Source: Kalaharituber pfeilii (taxonomy: Eukaryota; Ascomycota; Pezizomycetes; Pezizales; Pezizaceae). From it: a stretch of DNA of 64,000 bases. The notes under the pieces were generated by a model that searched no databases, was not told where the DNA came from, and worked only from the letters and a program-made list of their open reading frames with translations. The position numbers and the translations under genes are program-made. Shown here piece by piece: positions 31,423 to 41,829 of the stretch (position 1 is its first letter; each line of letters starts with the position of its first letter). Location of the stretch: NCBI GenBank assembly GCA_015179045.1, contig WHUZ01000024.1:248001-312000 (forward strand), written 5' to 3'.

Positions 31423-32609
31423 AGGTGGCGAGAAGCATCACCGGGGCACCATGGGGGACAAGACGCGACGTGGTAGAGGGCTTGTCAAACTTAGAGTCGG
31501 TGGAGACATTTGTGAGATTGGAGTCGACGAGAGTGGAGGCTAGAGCGTTGAGGTTCGAGGAGGAGAGGCTGAGAGAAGAGGATAAGGATAAGGAGTACTT
31601 GAGGGGGTCATTAGTGCATGGGGCGGAGCTGCCGTTAGCGGTACTTCCGTCTCTACATCGAGGGGCAGAGAAAGAGGAATGGGAGAGTCACATAAGACAA
31701 AACACGGAAGAGGGTTGGATCCCGGTATACACGGATGGGAGCCTAAGAGGAGGGAAAGCGGGAGCGGGGGCATGGTGGGGATCGAAGGCGAAGCCGTGGT
31801 ACCTGGGAGAGGAGGCGACGGTGAACGATGCTGAGTTGGTAGCAATAAGCGAGGTGATGGGAAGGGTGGAGGGGAGCTCCTGATACTGACAGACTCGAAA
31901 CACGCGATCAGGAGAATGAGAGCAGTGGCAAGAGGAGACACAGCACACGACGGCGCGACGTACAAACTGAGAAAAGCGTGGGAGGAGAGGGCGGGGAGGG
32001 GCGACCTGGACGTGGCGGTTATGTGGGTGAAGGCACACGTGGGCATAGAAGGGAATGAGGGGGCAGACAGGGCGGCGGGATGGGGAACGGCGCTACAATA
32101 TAAGGCGGAGGTGGTCACGGAGGCGGGGCAGAGACAGAGAGTTAGAAGGGAGAGAGCGGAAGAGAGAAACAGATTAGACTTGGCATACAGACCGTTAGAA
32201 AGAGCGGGCAGAGAGATAGGACGGCTAGCAGGGCTCATGGGGGGGAAGGGTCTGAGGGCCTGGAGGTGGAAGATCGGGGAGGGGGACGGCCCAGAATGCA
32301 GATGGTGCGGAGAAGACGAGGAGACGACGGACCACCTGTTCAGGGGGTGCAGGGTGTGGAAGAGGAGGTGGCCAGGGGGTGAGGAGCACGTGAGGCGCCC
32401 ACCGAAGAGGGGGGAAGGGGAGAGAGACCAGATAGAAGTGTTGCTGGCGATGTTGGGAGAATAAAGGAGGGGAGGTGCCGGGGAGGAAGGGGGAGGAGGG
32501 GGGGGGGTCATCTCATGTCAATTAATCTTTTAGAGTTAGTAGTCACGGCATCGCCATAGCCCTTAGGGCGGTATGCGATTAATGATATAAAAAAAAAAAA
32601 AAAAAAAAA
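31423..32609 (+). mobile_element. LINE 3' fragment, type-1 tail, with RNase H
   Basis: Flanked by ACAATTCTATAGC (31410-31422, 32610-32622). The matching uninterrupted site is in FB-2 near 35354. It ends in the type-1 hairpin (ATCGCCATAGCCCTTAGGGC) and poly(A). It encodes the ORF2 RNase H and zinc-finger end. Confidence 0.9.
31425..32464 (+). pseudogene. LINE ORF2 C-terminus: RNase H + zinc finger, one frameshift
   Basis: RNase H motifs in order are VYTDGSLRGG (Asp), NDAELVAISE (Glu), then after a one-base shift near 31878 LILTDSKHAIRR (Asp), and VKAHVGIEGNEGADRAA (Asp). The C-terminal zinc finger CRWCGEDEETTDHLFRGC precedes WKRRWPGGEEHVRRPPK and the stop at 32464. The last 100 residues are almost identical to the minus-strand fragment at 36227-35928, pointing to recent amplification of this subfamily. 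5' truncation removed endonuclease and RT. Confidence 0.85.
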
Positions 32610-32670
32610 ACAATTCTATAGCCATTATAGCGAGCGTTGATAGGAAGTAGTGCATCCTACCCTCCAATGC

Positions 32671-34153
32671 CGAAAATTACATCAACGTGAAGCTCGGGAC
32701 CGCCCGAGCAAGTATTTCGGCCTTTTCTACGGGATTGAGCCACAGCGTTTGGCAGAGGTGGGAGAGCAGTGGAAGTGATCAGAATCCATTGTTCTACTCC
32801 TTCTTTACGCCAACACACCGACAACAACCACCACGGGACGAGCGTTTGGAAGCGACTCCACAACCACAACGTCCCCCCGAGCGAAAACCACATAGATCGA
32901 AAGCTCTCAGCAAGCTGAGTCTTTTGATCCGATTTTTATTCCCAAAAACCCGACACTGCAAATTTCCCCCGAGGGGCGAAATTCTGAGGAATCCTCAGCT
33001 CACCACCGCCGTTGCCAGTACATCAACACTGCGCCAAGCACCAATAGAATGCCTCCAAAAGGGCGCAACCGAGGAAATCCTCCTCCTCCCCCACGACGAG
33101 AAGCCCCCCCCCCTCTCGCCCCGGCGAGAGACTGGCGGACGGACCTGTCTATTGAACTATACACCAAAGGCTACGACTGGGAGAAAGACATAGCCAGGTC
33201 GCTCTGGAGACATGCGACACAAGGTGCCGGGGCATCCCTCGAGCCAACACCAGGAGCGATCATAGAGATCGTATGGGGCCAAGACTTGTGGCCAGAAATC
33301 CGTCTTCCCCCGCCACCATTGCCCACGCTGCCACCACCGCCATTTGAACCGGCACCGGCACCGGCACCAACGCCAATGGGGCTCAGCCCCATCACGACCG
33401 TGGATACGGCGCCGACGCCTCCGCCGACACAGCCGCTGGGGCTCAGCCCCATCACAAACGTAGACACGGAGCCACTGGCGCCGCCACAGACACTCAGCCC
33501 CATCCACACCATACACTCGGAGGCACCAACCTCCACCCTGGGGCCCGTTACACCACCACCGACCAGGGAAACGGCAAAGAGGAAGAAGACAAAAGCACGG
33601 AAGACGACACCCCCTCCCCCGGTCAAAAGACAATCCCCGGCTCCGGCTCCGACAGCAGCCCCAGCCGCCCCGACCCCGCCACAACCCCGAAGCACCCCAC
33701 CAACCGCCACCAAAAAACCCTCGGCAAGATCAGATCCTCCCACCAAAACCGGCATAGTCATCCACGGCATCGCCTTGAGAAGGGAATTAGGCAACGTCAG
33801 GAGATGGCTGGCTGAGGACAATAAAGACATGAAAAAGATCGTTGGGATCCGATGGTTAAGGAAAAAAGACATCCTAATCGGAGAGGGAAAAAAGACAAGC
33901 TCCATAGTGGTTTACTTGGAGGAAAAACAAGACACTGACAAGGTGCGACTCGGAGGAAGATGGCTCAAGGCGAGCCAGTATGAGACTGAAAGAGGACGGA
34001 GATGATTCAGACTGCTGACCGCTCCCCCCGCAATACTATGTGAACCGCGGGCATCATGTATTTAGTTAGTTTATTCTTCTTTTAATAAAACCTCGCCATA
34101 GCCCACAGGGCGGCATGCGAGTAATGAAATTAAAAAAAAAAAAAAAAAAAAAA
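32671..34153 (+). mobile_element. ORF1-only non-LTR retroposon, copy 1 (longest 5' end)
   Basis: A 1483-bp insertion between perfect 13-bp repeats TACCCTCCAATGC (32658-32670, 34154-34166). A 5' UTR of about 380 bp, one ORF, a short 3' UTR, the type-1 hairpin and poly(A). No endonuclease, RT or RNase H. The 5' UTR block ACGAGCGTTTGGAAGC is shared with copy 2. It resembles half-LINE elements such as mammalian HAL1 (analogy, not homology). Confidence 0.88.
33049..34005 (+). CDS. ORF1-like protein of ORF1-only element, copy 1 (318 aa)
   Basis: ATG 33049 (MPPKGRNRGNPPPPPRREA), the first in-frame ATG of the insertion. A Pro-rich N-terminus and DWEKDIARSLWRHATQGAG are followed by three spaced copies of a short motif (MGLSPITTVDT, LGLSPITNVDT, LSPIHTIHSE). 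A basic Lys/Pro stretch comes next. The conserved C-terminal domain is GIVIHGIALRRELGNVRRW, KIVGIRWLRKKD, KTSSIVVYLEE and VRLGGRWLKASQYE. It stops after ERGRR, without CCHC knuckles. Probably an RNA-binding ORF1 derivative that depends on a LINE partner for reverse transcription (inference). The frame is uninterrupted. Confidence 0.8.
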   Translation: MPPKGRNRGNPPPPPRREAPPPLAPARDWRTDLSIELYTKGYDWEKDIARSLWRHATQGAGASLEPTPGAIIEIVWGQDLWPEIRLPPPPLPTLPPPPFEPAPAPAPTPMGLSPITTVDTAPTPPPTQPLGLSPITNVDTEPLAPPQTLSPIHTIHSEAPTSTLGPVTPPPTRETAKRKKTKARKTTPPPPVKRQSPAPAPTAAPAAPTPPQPRSTPPTATKKPSARSDPPTKTGIVIHGIALRRELGNVRRWLAEDNKDMKKIVGIRWLRKKDILIGEGKKTSSIVVYLEEKQDTDKVRLGGRWLKASQYETERGRR

Positions 34154-34692
34154 TACCCTCCAATGCACTTTGTATGGAAATTCCATATAGATGCATGCCA
34201 AGACATCAATGGAAAACTCATGATGCCATTAACTGACTGCAATGTCTTTTCAGTGCAAATAGAGGTATGAAAAGTGAAGAATAACCCTTTATTCATCTTC
34301 TTTGAAAAGGGCATATAAAATTCTATTCTGGTAGTTGAGATATATATTGTTGCGCATAGTCAGTCTTGGTGTAAAATATGCGTTGGACGTGGTGCACCTC
34401 GGGTTGTAGTGAAGACAGTACTATGGAGTAATCGGCTTGCTTGGTCTTGGCATGGAGGACGCAGAACCCTTCGTCTTGTTTTCTTTCTTAATAATCTTAA
34501 TATCACATACTTAACCCTGTTTATCGCTACTCGCTATGGTAGGGCACTATACCTTCATCGCTATACCTCTCCGCGACCATCCTCCACTGGTCAGCTCAGA
34601 ATGGAAGTCGAGACAAGCAGCGCAGACAGGCGAGTTCACAGTGATGAAGTCCCACTAGCAGCACCGATTCTATGATATCATGGAAGGCCAGC

Positions 34693-34759
34693 CTTTTTTT
34701 TTTTTTTTTTATATATATCACGTAACCCTGCGTACAGCTGTTCGCCATGGTAGGGTGGG
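34693..34759 (-). mobile_element. Micro-retroposon, type-2 tail (67 bp)
   Basis: AGGCCAGC lies at 34685-34692 and 34760-34767. The minus strand reads CCCTACCATGGCGAACAGCT...GCAGGGTTACGTGATATA then poly(A). Confidence 0.7.
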
Positions 34760-35592
34760 AGGCCAGCTTAAGGAAGCCCAACTTCGTCATCACTCAACCC
34801 TCTACCACCGTAATTCATCACAACCCGACGTGCACCACGTCCCGACGTACGTTTTACACCAAAACTGACCGCGCGCGACAACATATATCTCAACTACCAG
34901 AATAGAATTTTGTATGTAGCTTGTAGAGCAGTTAAATTAAGGACTATTCTTCATATTCTACACCTTAGCTTCTTCAGATATTTTGCTTTGAAAGGATTTA
35001 TGATTCATGAAATTCTTACTAAAAATTGGCATAAGCTTAGCATATATTTTTTGCTGTGATATCACTAGTATTGAATTTCACTTATCACACCTGAAGTACA
35101 TTTGATAAAAGCAGTAGGATACTTGAATATCAATATTTTATCTTATTCAAAGATATGAGAAGCATACTAAGAAAACTTCTCAAGAAGTGGTAGAGTTATT
35201 CACAAAATTCATTTTCTCATAGAAACTGTATGCAATAATTGTATAGGAAAACTACTTGAAATGGCAATTTTATGTATAAATTAGGCAGTAAACAACATTA
35301 AGCCAATTGATGCACTAGGTGACAAGAGGCCTATTGGGGAGACTCTCTAGCTACAATTCTATAGCCATTATAGTGAGCGTTGAAGAGAAGTTATACATTC
35401 TACCCTGCAGTTCACTTTGTATGGGAATTCCATATAAATGCATGCCAAGCATCAATGAAAAAACTCATGGTGCCATTAATCAACCACAATGTCTTTTTAA
35501 TGCAAATAGAGGGATTAAAGGCAAAGAATAACCCTTTATTTATTTCTCCTGAAGAGCCCATACAAAATTCTATTCTGGTAGTTGAGATATAT

Positions 35593-36244
35593 TATGGGTT
35601 CATCGCGACAGTAGTGTGGGCGGCTGATGGAGCGCACGAAACAGCGAAAAATGCAAGCGCATACGAAATGCGCATATGCGACGTAGGCAACATGTGATAG
35701 CCGAAAGGCGCTGCAGTCGTACTATATGAGCTATACAGAGGACTAGCGAGTATCGCTAGTTAAGTGTCTTTTTGGCCTAGTGGACGGTAACTCTCTGCAT
35801 TTTTTTTTTTTTTTTTTTTTTATATCATTAATCGCATACCGCCCTAAGGGCTATGGCGATGCTGTGGCTACTAACTCTAAACGATTAATTGACATGACAT
35901 GACCCCCCCCCCTTCCTCTCCCCTCCTTTATTCTCCCAACATCGTCAGCAACACTTCTATCTGGTCTCTCTCCCCTTCCCCCCTCTTCGGTGGACGCCTC
36001 ACGTGCTCCTCACCCCCTGGCCACCTCCTCTTCCACACCCTGCACCCCCTTAACAGGTGGTCCGTCGTCTCCTCGTCTTCTCCGCACCATCTGCATTCTG
36101 GACCGTCCCCCTCCCCGATCTTCCACCTCCACGCCCTCAGACCCTTCCCCCCCATGAGCCCTGCTAGCCGTCCTATCTCTCTGCCCGCTCTTTCTAACGG
36201 TCTGTATGCCAAGTCTACTCTCTGCATTTACTACCTCTGTAACA
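35593..36244. mobile_element. Solo LTR, copy 2, split by a LINE fragment
   Basis: Flanked by AGATATAT on both sides (35585-35592, 36245-36252). FB-1 at 34336-34350 shows the empty site. The body (GACTAGCGAGTATCGCTAGT, GACGGTAACTCTCTGC) matches copies 1 and 3. It ends CTCTGTAACA; the left tip has diverged. Confidence 0.75.
35801..36216 (-). mobile_element. LINE 3' fragment in solo LTR, type-1 tail
   Basis: ACTCTCTGCAT lies on both sides (35790-35800, 36217-36227). The minus strand encodes LDLAYRPLERAGREIGRLAG-like sequence, the zinc finger CRWCGEDEETTDHLLRGC and the LINE C-terminus ending at 35928. A 3' UTR, the type-1 hairpin and poly(A) follow. Nearly identical to 32170-32609. Confidence 0.9.
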
Positions 36245-36329
36245 AGATATATGTTGTTGCGCATGCTCAGTTTTGGTGTAAAACGTGCATCGGGATGGCA
36301 CGTCGAGTTGTGGTGAAAGACAGTACTAC

Positions 36330-37455
36330 TGCTCTTGATGCTATAGTGCTAACTGGGCTCTCTTTACTCAAACTTATAATTTATGTCAAAACTGGGCTTG
36401 CTATATCGCAACTGTGCTAAACCCATAAGTCTAGAATCAACTCCTGCTAACTTCATTTCAGTATTGCAGTCCTTTTACGTACAACACCACAAACTTAAGA
36501 AGTGGTGATACTTGTAGGTGCTGCTGTATTTGAGATCTCTGTTTGTAGTACTGTTATCATTCACTAATACTTAACTGACAGTACATGATAGCAAGTCAAA
36601 TTGGCAGACATTTAGTTGCAATCAGTCAACTTGCTAATATCTCATTAATGTAGGAAAGTGTAAATTAAAAGTTTGACTCACATGCTGACAAAACACTTAA
36701 TAAACAATCCATTTAGGTGAGTATTCGATCTGTACTTACATCAGTGCGATGCTTCAGTGGCGATTTTTCCTGACACTCATTGTCTAATGATATTCTGCAT
36801 CAACTGTATCCACTAAGTGAATACTTCAGCCATGTTGCAACAAAACCTAGCATAATAAATTTTGAATTAGTTATTCAACCATTAGTCAAGCAATGCAACT
36901 AGCGAACGGTCACTGGAGTGCTAATCTGCATGCATATATTGCGATAGTTGTTCCTCTCCTTTCAATATTCAATATGAGAGGTTCCACCGGAGCGATATTA
37001 TTGTAAAACCATAGCCCTATGCCAGATTCCTACGTGGAAGCTGAAAAGAATGACCACGCCCATTCAAGCGAATCACTTCTGTACCAACTCGGCCACTACG
37101 GTAGCCCTGATCAAACCACCAGTCCGACTATTGTGATGCTTGTTGGCAGTAGATCGGAAGTGTTACACAGGATATCATGTTTTCTTATACGGTCGCTTGA
37201 CCGTGTTTCCTATTGGGCGTTCGTGCTTGTCATAGGAAAGTGTTAAACACGGACATTGCATGGTTTCACCACATTCTGCATGGTATACACATCTCTTTTT
37301 CGCAGAGCCTCACCTAGTTTGCATATTTGTGCATATTCTCAGTCATCATACTCATGCATTGTTGAAGGCGTTCTGTAACTTGACAACATGCATGAAGCAA
37401 GGGTGGAAGTGCATAATTTAGGACCTGGTAGAATTTTTATTTCCTGTTTTTCAAT
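36330..37455. other. Intergenic, nothing recognised
   Basis: AT-leaning sequence without a supported gene. Confidence 0.4.
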
Positions 37456-38047
37456 GTCATTACTTGTATACCGCGCCATGGACTATGATGAGAACCCAAA
37501 AGGAGATGAACAGAACCAAAATTAGGAATGAAATCATTTTGCAACCCGGAAAGCCAAAAATGGCCCCCCCTTCAACGATTCCCCATTCTAGCAGCTTACC
37601 CCGTTCCTCTCCCTCCCCTTCGAAGGGGTCTTCACCACCTGGTAATTCCCGGGCCATCCTCCTCCACATCTCGCATATGTCCTCTGTGGTTTACTCCCCA
37701 CCGCCGGGAGTGCAGATATACTCTTGCGCCACACAAACTGCCTCCTCCGAAACATAAATATATATAGATAGTTTCTTTGATATTTTGTAAATGAAAGGGA
37801 AAATATCTGTTTGGAAAGCGTGAGGTTCAGGAACAGATTTTTTTTGCGGGTTAGTGATGCTGTCCATTTGCTTACCCGTTATTGGGGGGTCCTTGGGCCG
37901 AGATGGAGGGAACTGGGATTCCCTGCAAGGAGCTTGAGTTTTTGACCACCCTGCTATTTTCTTTCTCCTACTGCTAAAATATTTTCCAGATTTGTGTACC
38001 GCATGATGGACGGTATAATTTCCCCGCAAAAAGAGCAACAATATCAT
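37455..38047 (-). pseudogene. Unidentified minus-strand coding relic
   Basis: A frame opening at 38047 (MILLLFLRGNYTVHHAVHKS) runs to a TAA at 37691 and continues in the same frame as TTEDICEMWRRMARELPGGE to about 37550. The lower part has coding-like composition (acidic and basic residues, few rare codons). One stop separates the two parts. No domain recognised, and chance cannot be excluded. A degenerate type-1 LINE tail lies at 37448-37490. Confidence 0.25.
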
Positions 38048-38049
38048 AT

Positions 38050-38600
38050 GATTTCTGTTGGAGGACTACAGGGTAAGATTCGCTTTCTTTTTGTTCCCCC
38101 AATTTGCCTGGGCAATGATTTCATGTAGAACTGCAAGGATCCGAGTTCTGTTTTGTTTGACTTCCGGAAATTATCGTGCACTGGAACTAGTTTCCTACAG
38201 CTTGTGCAGGAGTATCTACGGAGTGGAGGTAGTCATTAGTCATCTATCCCCCCCCCAGTATGTATCCTTGCTTGGTAAAGAATAGTAATATGAAAAACAT
38301 AGCTATCGATAGATACAACTGAAAGAATTGCTCGAGAACACAATTAAATCACTCTTGGAGCAATAGGAGATGAAAAAAGGAATAATTAGTAAACAATACA
38401 TAAATAATGCGTCTTTGTAAAATTCAGCAATCGTCGCAACATGTCCCACCAACACCCACTCCATAACTATCTGCCCTCCACTCTTTTAGCTGCACATCAA
38501 CTTTGCTTATCTCGAACCCCCATTGGACTTGGTGGAGGAGGCATTCAGAGGTCAACATTGTGGCATTGTTCCAACTACTGTATGGGATATATTTAAGCTG
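38050..38600. other. 3' flank of ankyrin gene
   Basis: Nothing recognised apart from a C-run near 38250. Confidence 0.35.
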
Positions 38601-38618
38601 TCCATTATAGCAGCGTCC

Positions 38619-41600
38619 TCACGGCCTTACCCACCCTTGCATGGCCAGCAACGCGTCCCTGTTCGAGTTCGTCGTCCTGAACCTGGCCAATGGCGACATC
38701 CCCTCATGGTCAACCGCATACGGGTCCGCGCCTGCGCTCAGCAATAGCCTCAGTATCTTGACATCACCTGAGGGAGGGCGCAGGAGACGGCGATTCAGTT
38801 TCGCCAGCTCCAGCTGAAACACCCCATTCCCAGCACCGTCTTTCGCGTTAGTCCGCGCCGTGCCGAAGGAGCCACTTCACCGAGTCCACCTTGTTCAACA
38901 GGGCGGCGTATACCAGCGCGGTGTACACTCCGGATCCGCCAGATCCTTCATCTATTGCCAGATCTTGGCTGCGGGAGAGGGCATGCTGGCGCAGAAGCTC
39001 CATGGCGGCCACGTTGTTTTGTCGGGCTGCCCACATGAGTGGCGTCATGCCCGCACTGTCACGGAAGCGCAGGTTGACGTTAGGGGCTAGCTGGAGGAGC
39101 AACCTGAGGCACGCGATTTGGGTGCCTGGCGTCTCGGTGCTGTCGCATGAGGAGACGCGCCCTGCTCCGCAGACGGCCACCAGTGGAGTGAAACCGCCAT
39201 CGTTGGGCTTTCTGGCTGTCTGCCAGGCCACAGGGTGCGCCAGAAGCAGCCCGAGGCACTCCTTGGCCGCGCCCATGGCCGCGCACAAGAGCGGCGTGTC
39301 GCCATTCGTGTCCAGAGCCGTCGGGTCCACGCCTGGCATGGCAAGGAGTATCTTGAGGACCTCGTGGTTGTTCTGCGCGGCCGCGACTGACAGCGGTGTT
39401 TTCCCGTAGTTCGTCTTCCTGCCCAGGTCGATGCGCCCCTGCGCACCTTCTAGTATTGCCTGTGCCAGCGCCGGGGGCCCTGCGGCTGCAGCATTGTGGA
39501 TGGGTGTGAAGCCTCGCACGTCAGCGGCGTTCGGGTCCACGCCGGGGAGGGCCAGTAGATGCCTGATGATCTTGATATGTCCGTCGAATCTGTCCCGCAC
39601 GCCCGAGTCGTGGTTCCAAATGAGCTCCCTCCACTGCTGTCCGTTGCGCGGCTCCAGTCCCCCGGTCGCCGCCTGGCACAGGACAATACCGCGGTTGCTG
39701 GCATCGCCGATGTTCAAGTCCGCGCCCGGAAGCTCCAGCAGGGCCCTGAAGGTGTCGTAGTCGCCCTTCCACGCCGCGGTTCCGAGGTGGGTGCGGGACG
39801 AGAGATTCTGCGAGTAGTCATTGGGGTCGAGGGAGACGCGCGGGTGCGCCGCAAGCAGGCGGACCATCTCCGGGCTGCTCAAGCTCTCGACCCTCAGCGG
39901 TTTCGCCGATGCTGGCGGAACCTCTGGAAGCTGGTCGAGCAGGAGCTGCACCATTTCGAGGTTGTCCTGGCATATCGCGGTCTCCAGCGGCGACTGGCAC
40001 GCGTCAATACTCCGCTTCCAGATTGTGTCTCTGCGCAGGTCCTCCCGCGAAAGTAGCAGCCTGACAAGCTCGAGGTTCCCCGTCTCCACGGCAGTCTGCA
40101 GGGCTGTTGGCGCCAGAAACATCGAGTTGCGGACAGCGTTCACATCCACCATGCCGCCGCCGCGCTCCAGCAGCAGCGCCGCGGCCCTCGCTGCCTCAGC
40201 GGGCCAGCGAGCCACCAGCCCCAGCAGAGCTGCGCTGGTCCCGTCTTCGTGCACACTCAGCGCCTCTATCATCTCCGGCAGCAGCGCCACCAGTGTCTCC
40301 AGGCACTCCATTCGCCGCCGCACCTCCTGCAACTGCCGCAGCGACACTCTGGCCGAGCATCCCGACTTTGTGCCCATATCCTCCCTGCGCATCCACAGCA
40401 CGTTCTCCAGCACGGTCTGTCCGCTCACGTCCCTGTGCATCCAGACTGCCTGCACCGCACCGTCATCCCACAGTGCATCTCCTGCTACCCGCCGCGCCAT
40501 CACATATTCCAGTATCATCTGGACAACTTCCTTGTGCGCATTCCTGCATGCAATTGAGAAGGGCGTCTCCTGCGAATAGGCATGCATAGACATCAGTGAC
40601 TCTTTGACAACCTTGTGATGGTGCCCAAGCAGGTATGCCACGCTTTCAGCGTCGCCTGCCTTTGCCGCTGAAAACAGTAGCGCATCCCGCATGCAGTCCA
40701 CCTCCTGCTGGAACCACGCGTGCTGCATCAGGAAGCTCGACACTGTCTGCACATTTGTGGCCTGATCTGCTGGGCCGTCCACCAGCTCCTCTAGCTCTGC
40801 ATTGCGGTCGTACCATCCAAGCATCAGAGCCGTGCTGCCCCTAGCATCCCTCATGCCCAGCTTGCCAGTCACCCACTCCTCCCGCTGCACCGCCTCCATC
40901 TTCTCTGCATGCTGCTGCATCCAGTCCAGGACCCACTTCGCAATCCCAACCTGCCCCCTCAGTGCTGCAAGCTGCAAAACGCTCCACTGGCTTAGGTCCT
41001 TCGTCCTCTCAAAGGGGTCCATTCCGAGCTCCTCCACCAACATCCTCACAGCCTCCTTCCAACCGCACCACGCTGCGTAATGCACTGGCATCCATCCTGC
41101 TCCGTCAAACCACTCCCATCGCGATTTTCTCTCTGACATCTCTTCCTTTGCTAGTCTGACCACGCTCTTCAGCACCCTCAAGTTCTGTCCCACTTCATAA
41201 TCACCGCCATCATCTTTCTTCCCCTTCCCCTTCCCCCTTCGCTTGAAAGGCACCACCACCCATCCAACCACAGTTCTGTTCCTGCTTCCAAATCCTTTTG
41301 CAACTGTTACCCTCCGCTTAATCTCCTCACTTATAAACAGGTCTACAAGCTCCTCATCTCCCATCCATGCTGCCCATGCTAGTGCCGTGCGGCCCTCTGC
41401 ATCAAACACATTCAAATCTATCCTTCCTAGGATCATCCTCTCCCACCGCTGTGTATTTGCTCCCTCCCCTCCCTGCCTCCCTTTCCTCTCCCTTCCCAAT
41501 CCCAAAACCTGTCTCACCACATCCACCCCCAGCCTTCCCTCCACCCTTCCCACCGCACACATCCACAATAACAATGTCTCCAATCCCTTAATCACCCTCA

Positions 41601-41784
41601 CCTCATCCACACTCACCTCATCCATGCTCGCCTCCTCTTTTTTTCCCTCCTCCACACATCCCAACTTCCTCACCTCTGCCTCCAAGAACCCCTTCACCAC
41701 TCCCACCTCTTCCTCACTCATCCCCAATGTCAAAAAACTCAACGCATAAAGTGCATGTGCAAATCGCCTCCCACTGATGTCCAA
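38619..41784 (-). CDS. Large ankyrin-repeat protein, frameshift near C-terminus, 5' end uncertain
   Basis: One open frame of nearly 1000 codons on the minus strand. The first in-frame ATG is at 41721 (MSEEEVGVVKGFLEAEV). The frame is open upstream (NDSWDLDISGRRFAHALYAL) to a plausible acceptor (GCTACAG, near 41820), so an upstream exon is likely but not found. Ankyrin repeats span most of the protein, e.g. DAEGRTALAWAAWMGDEELV, GWMPVHYAAWCGWKEAVRML, GFTPIHNAAAAG, NGDTPLLCAAMGAAKECLGL, GMTPLMWAARQNNVAAMELL. The frame stops at 38848 after VKWLLRHGAD, mid-repeat. One frame over, NAKDGAGNGVFQLELAKLNR and a final repeat (ILRLLLSAGADPYAVDHEG) continue to 38619, implying one indel near 38852. GC-rich codon use sets it apart from flanking repeats. 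Ankyrin arrays mediate protein binding; the target is unknown. Confidence 0.75.
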
Positions 41785-41829
41785 GTCCCATGAATCGTTG
41801 GGCGGTTCCCTGTAGCATACAAATAATCC

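Larger units (their letters stand above)
30491..34418. mobile_element. Foldback element FB-1 with three nested insertions
   Basis: TA-flanked (30489-30490, 34419-34420). The tips are CTGTAATTCTCCACAACG and GTTGTAGTGAAGACAG. Arms of about 100 bp pair 30491-30595 with 34318-34418 (including ACGTACACCACGTCC and AACATATATCTCAACCA). The interior is interrupted by a hAT-like MITE, a LINE fragment and a full ORF1-only retroposon. Without them it resembles FB-2. Confidence 0.8.
34808..36323. mobile_element. Foldback element FB-2 with nested solo LTR
   Basis: Closely related to FB-1. The left tip is CCGTAATTCATCACAACCCG, with the TA partly mutated, and the right tip is GTTGTGGTGAAAGACAG followed by TA (36324-36325). 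Tandem units CCCGACGTGCACCACGT lie in the arm. A solo LTR containing a LINE fragment sits in the right arm. FB-2 supplies the empty sites for the insertions in FB-1. Confidence 0.75.

Noticed and set aside
31540..32511. 323-codon minus-strand frame
   Set aside because: It is the reverse strand of the LINE RNase H/zinc-finger fragment and is Pro/Ser-rich nonsense.
33171..33905. 244-codon minus-strand frame opposite the ORF1-like gene
   Set aside because: Gly/Val-rich shadow of the Pro-rich ORF1 frame. The same applies to 45560-46042 and 6337-6933.
39821..40579. Long plus-strand open frame of 252 codons, and several other plus-strand frames, across 38.9-41.7 kb
   Set aside because: They are antisense or off-frame shadows of the GC-rich ankyrin gene; their translations are Ser/Pro/Ala low-complexity with no domain.
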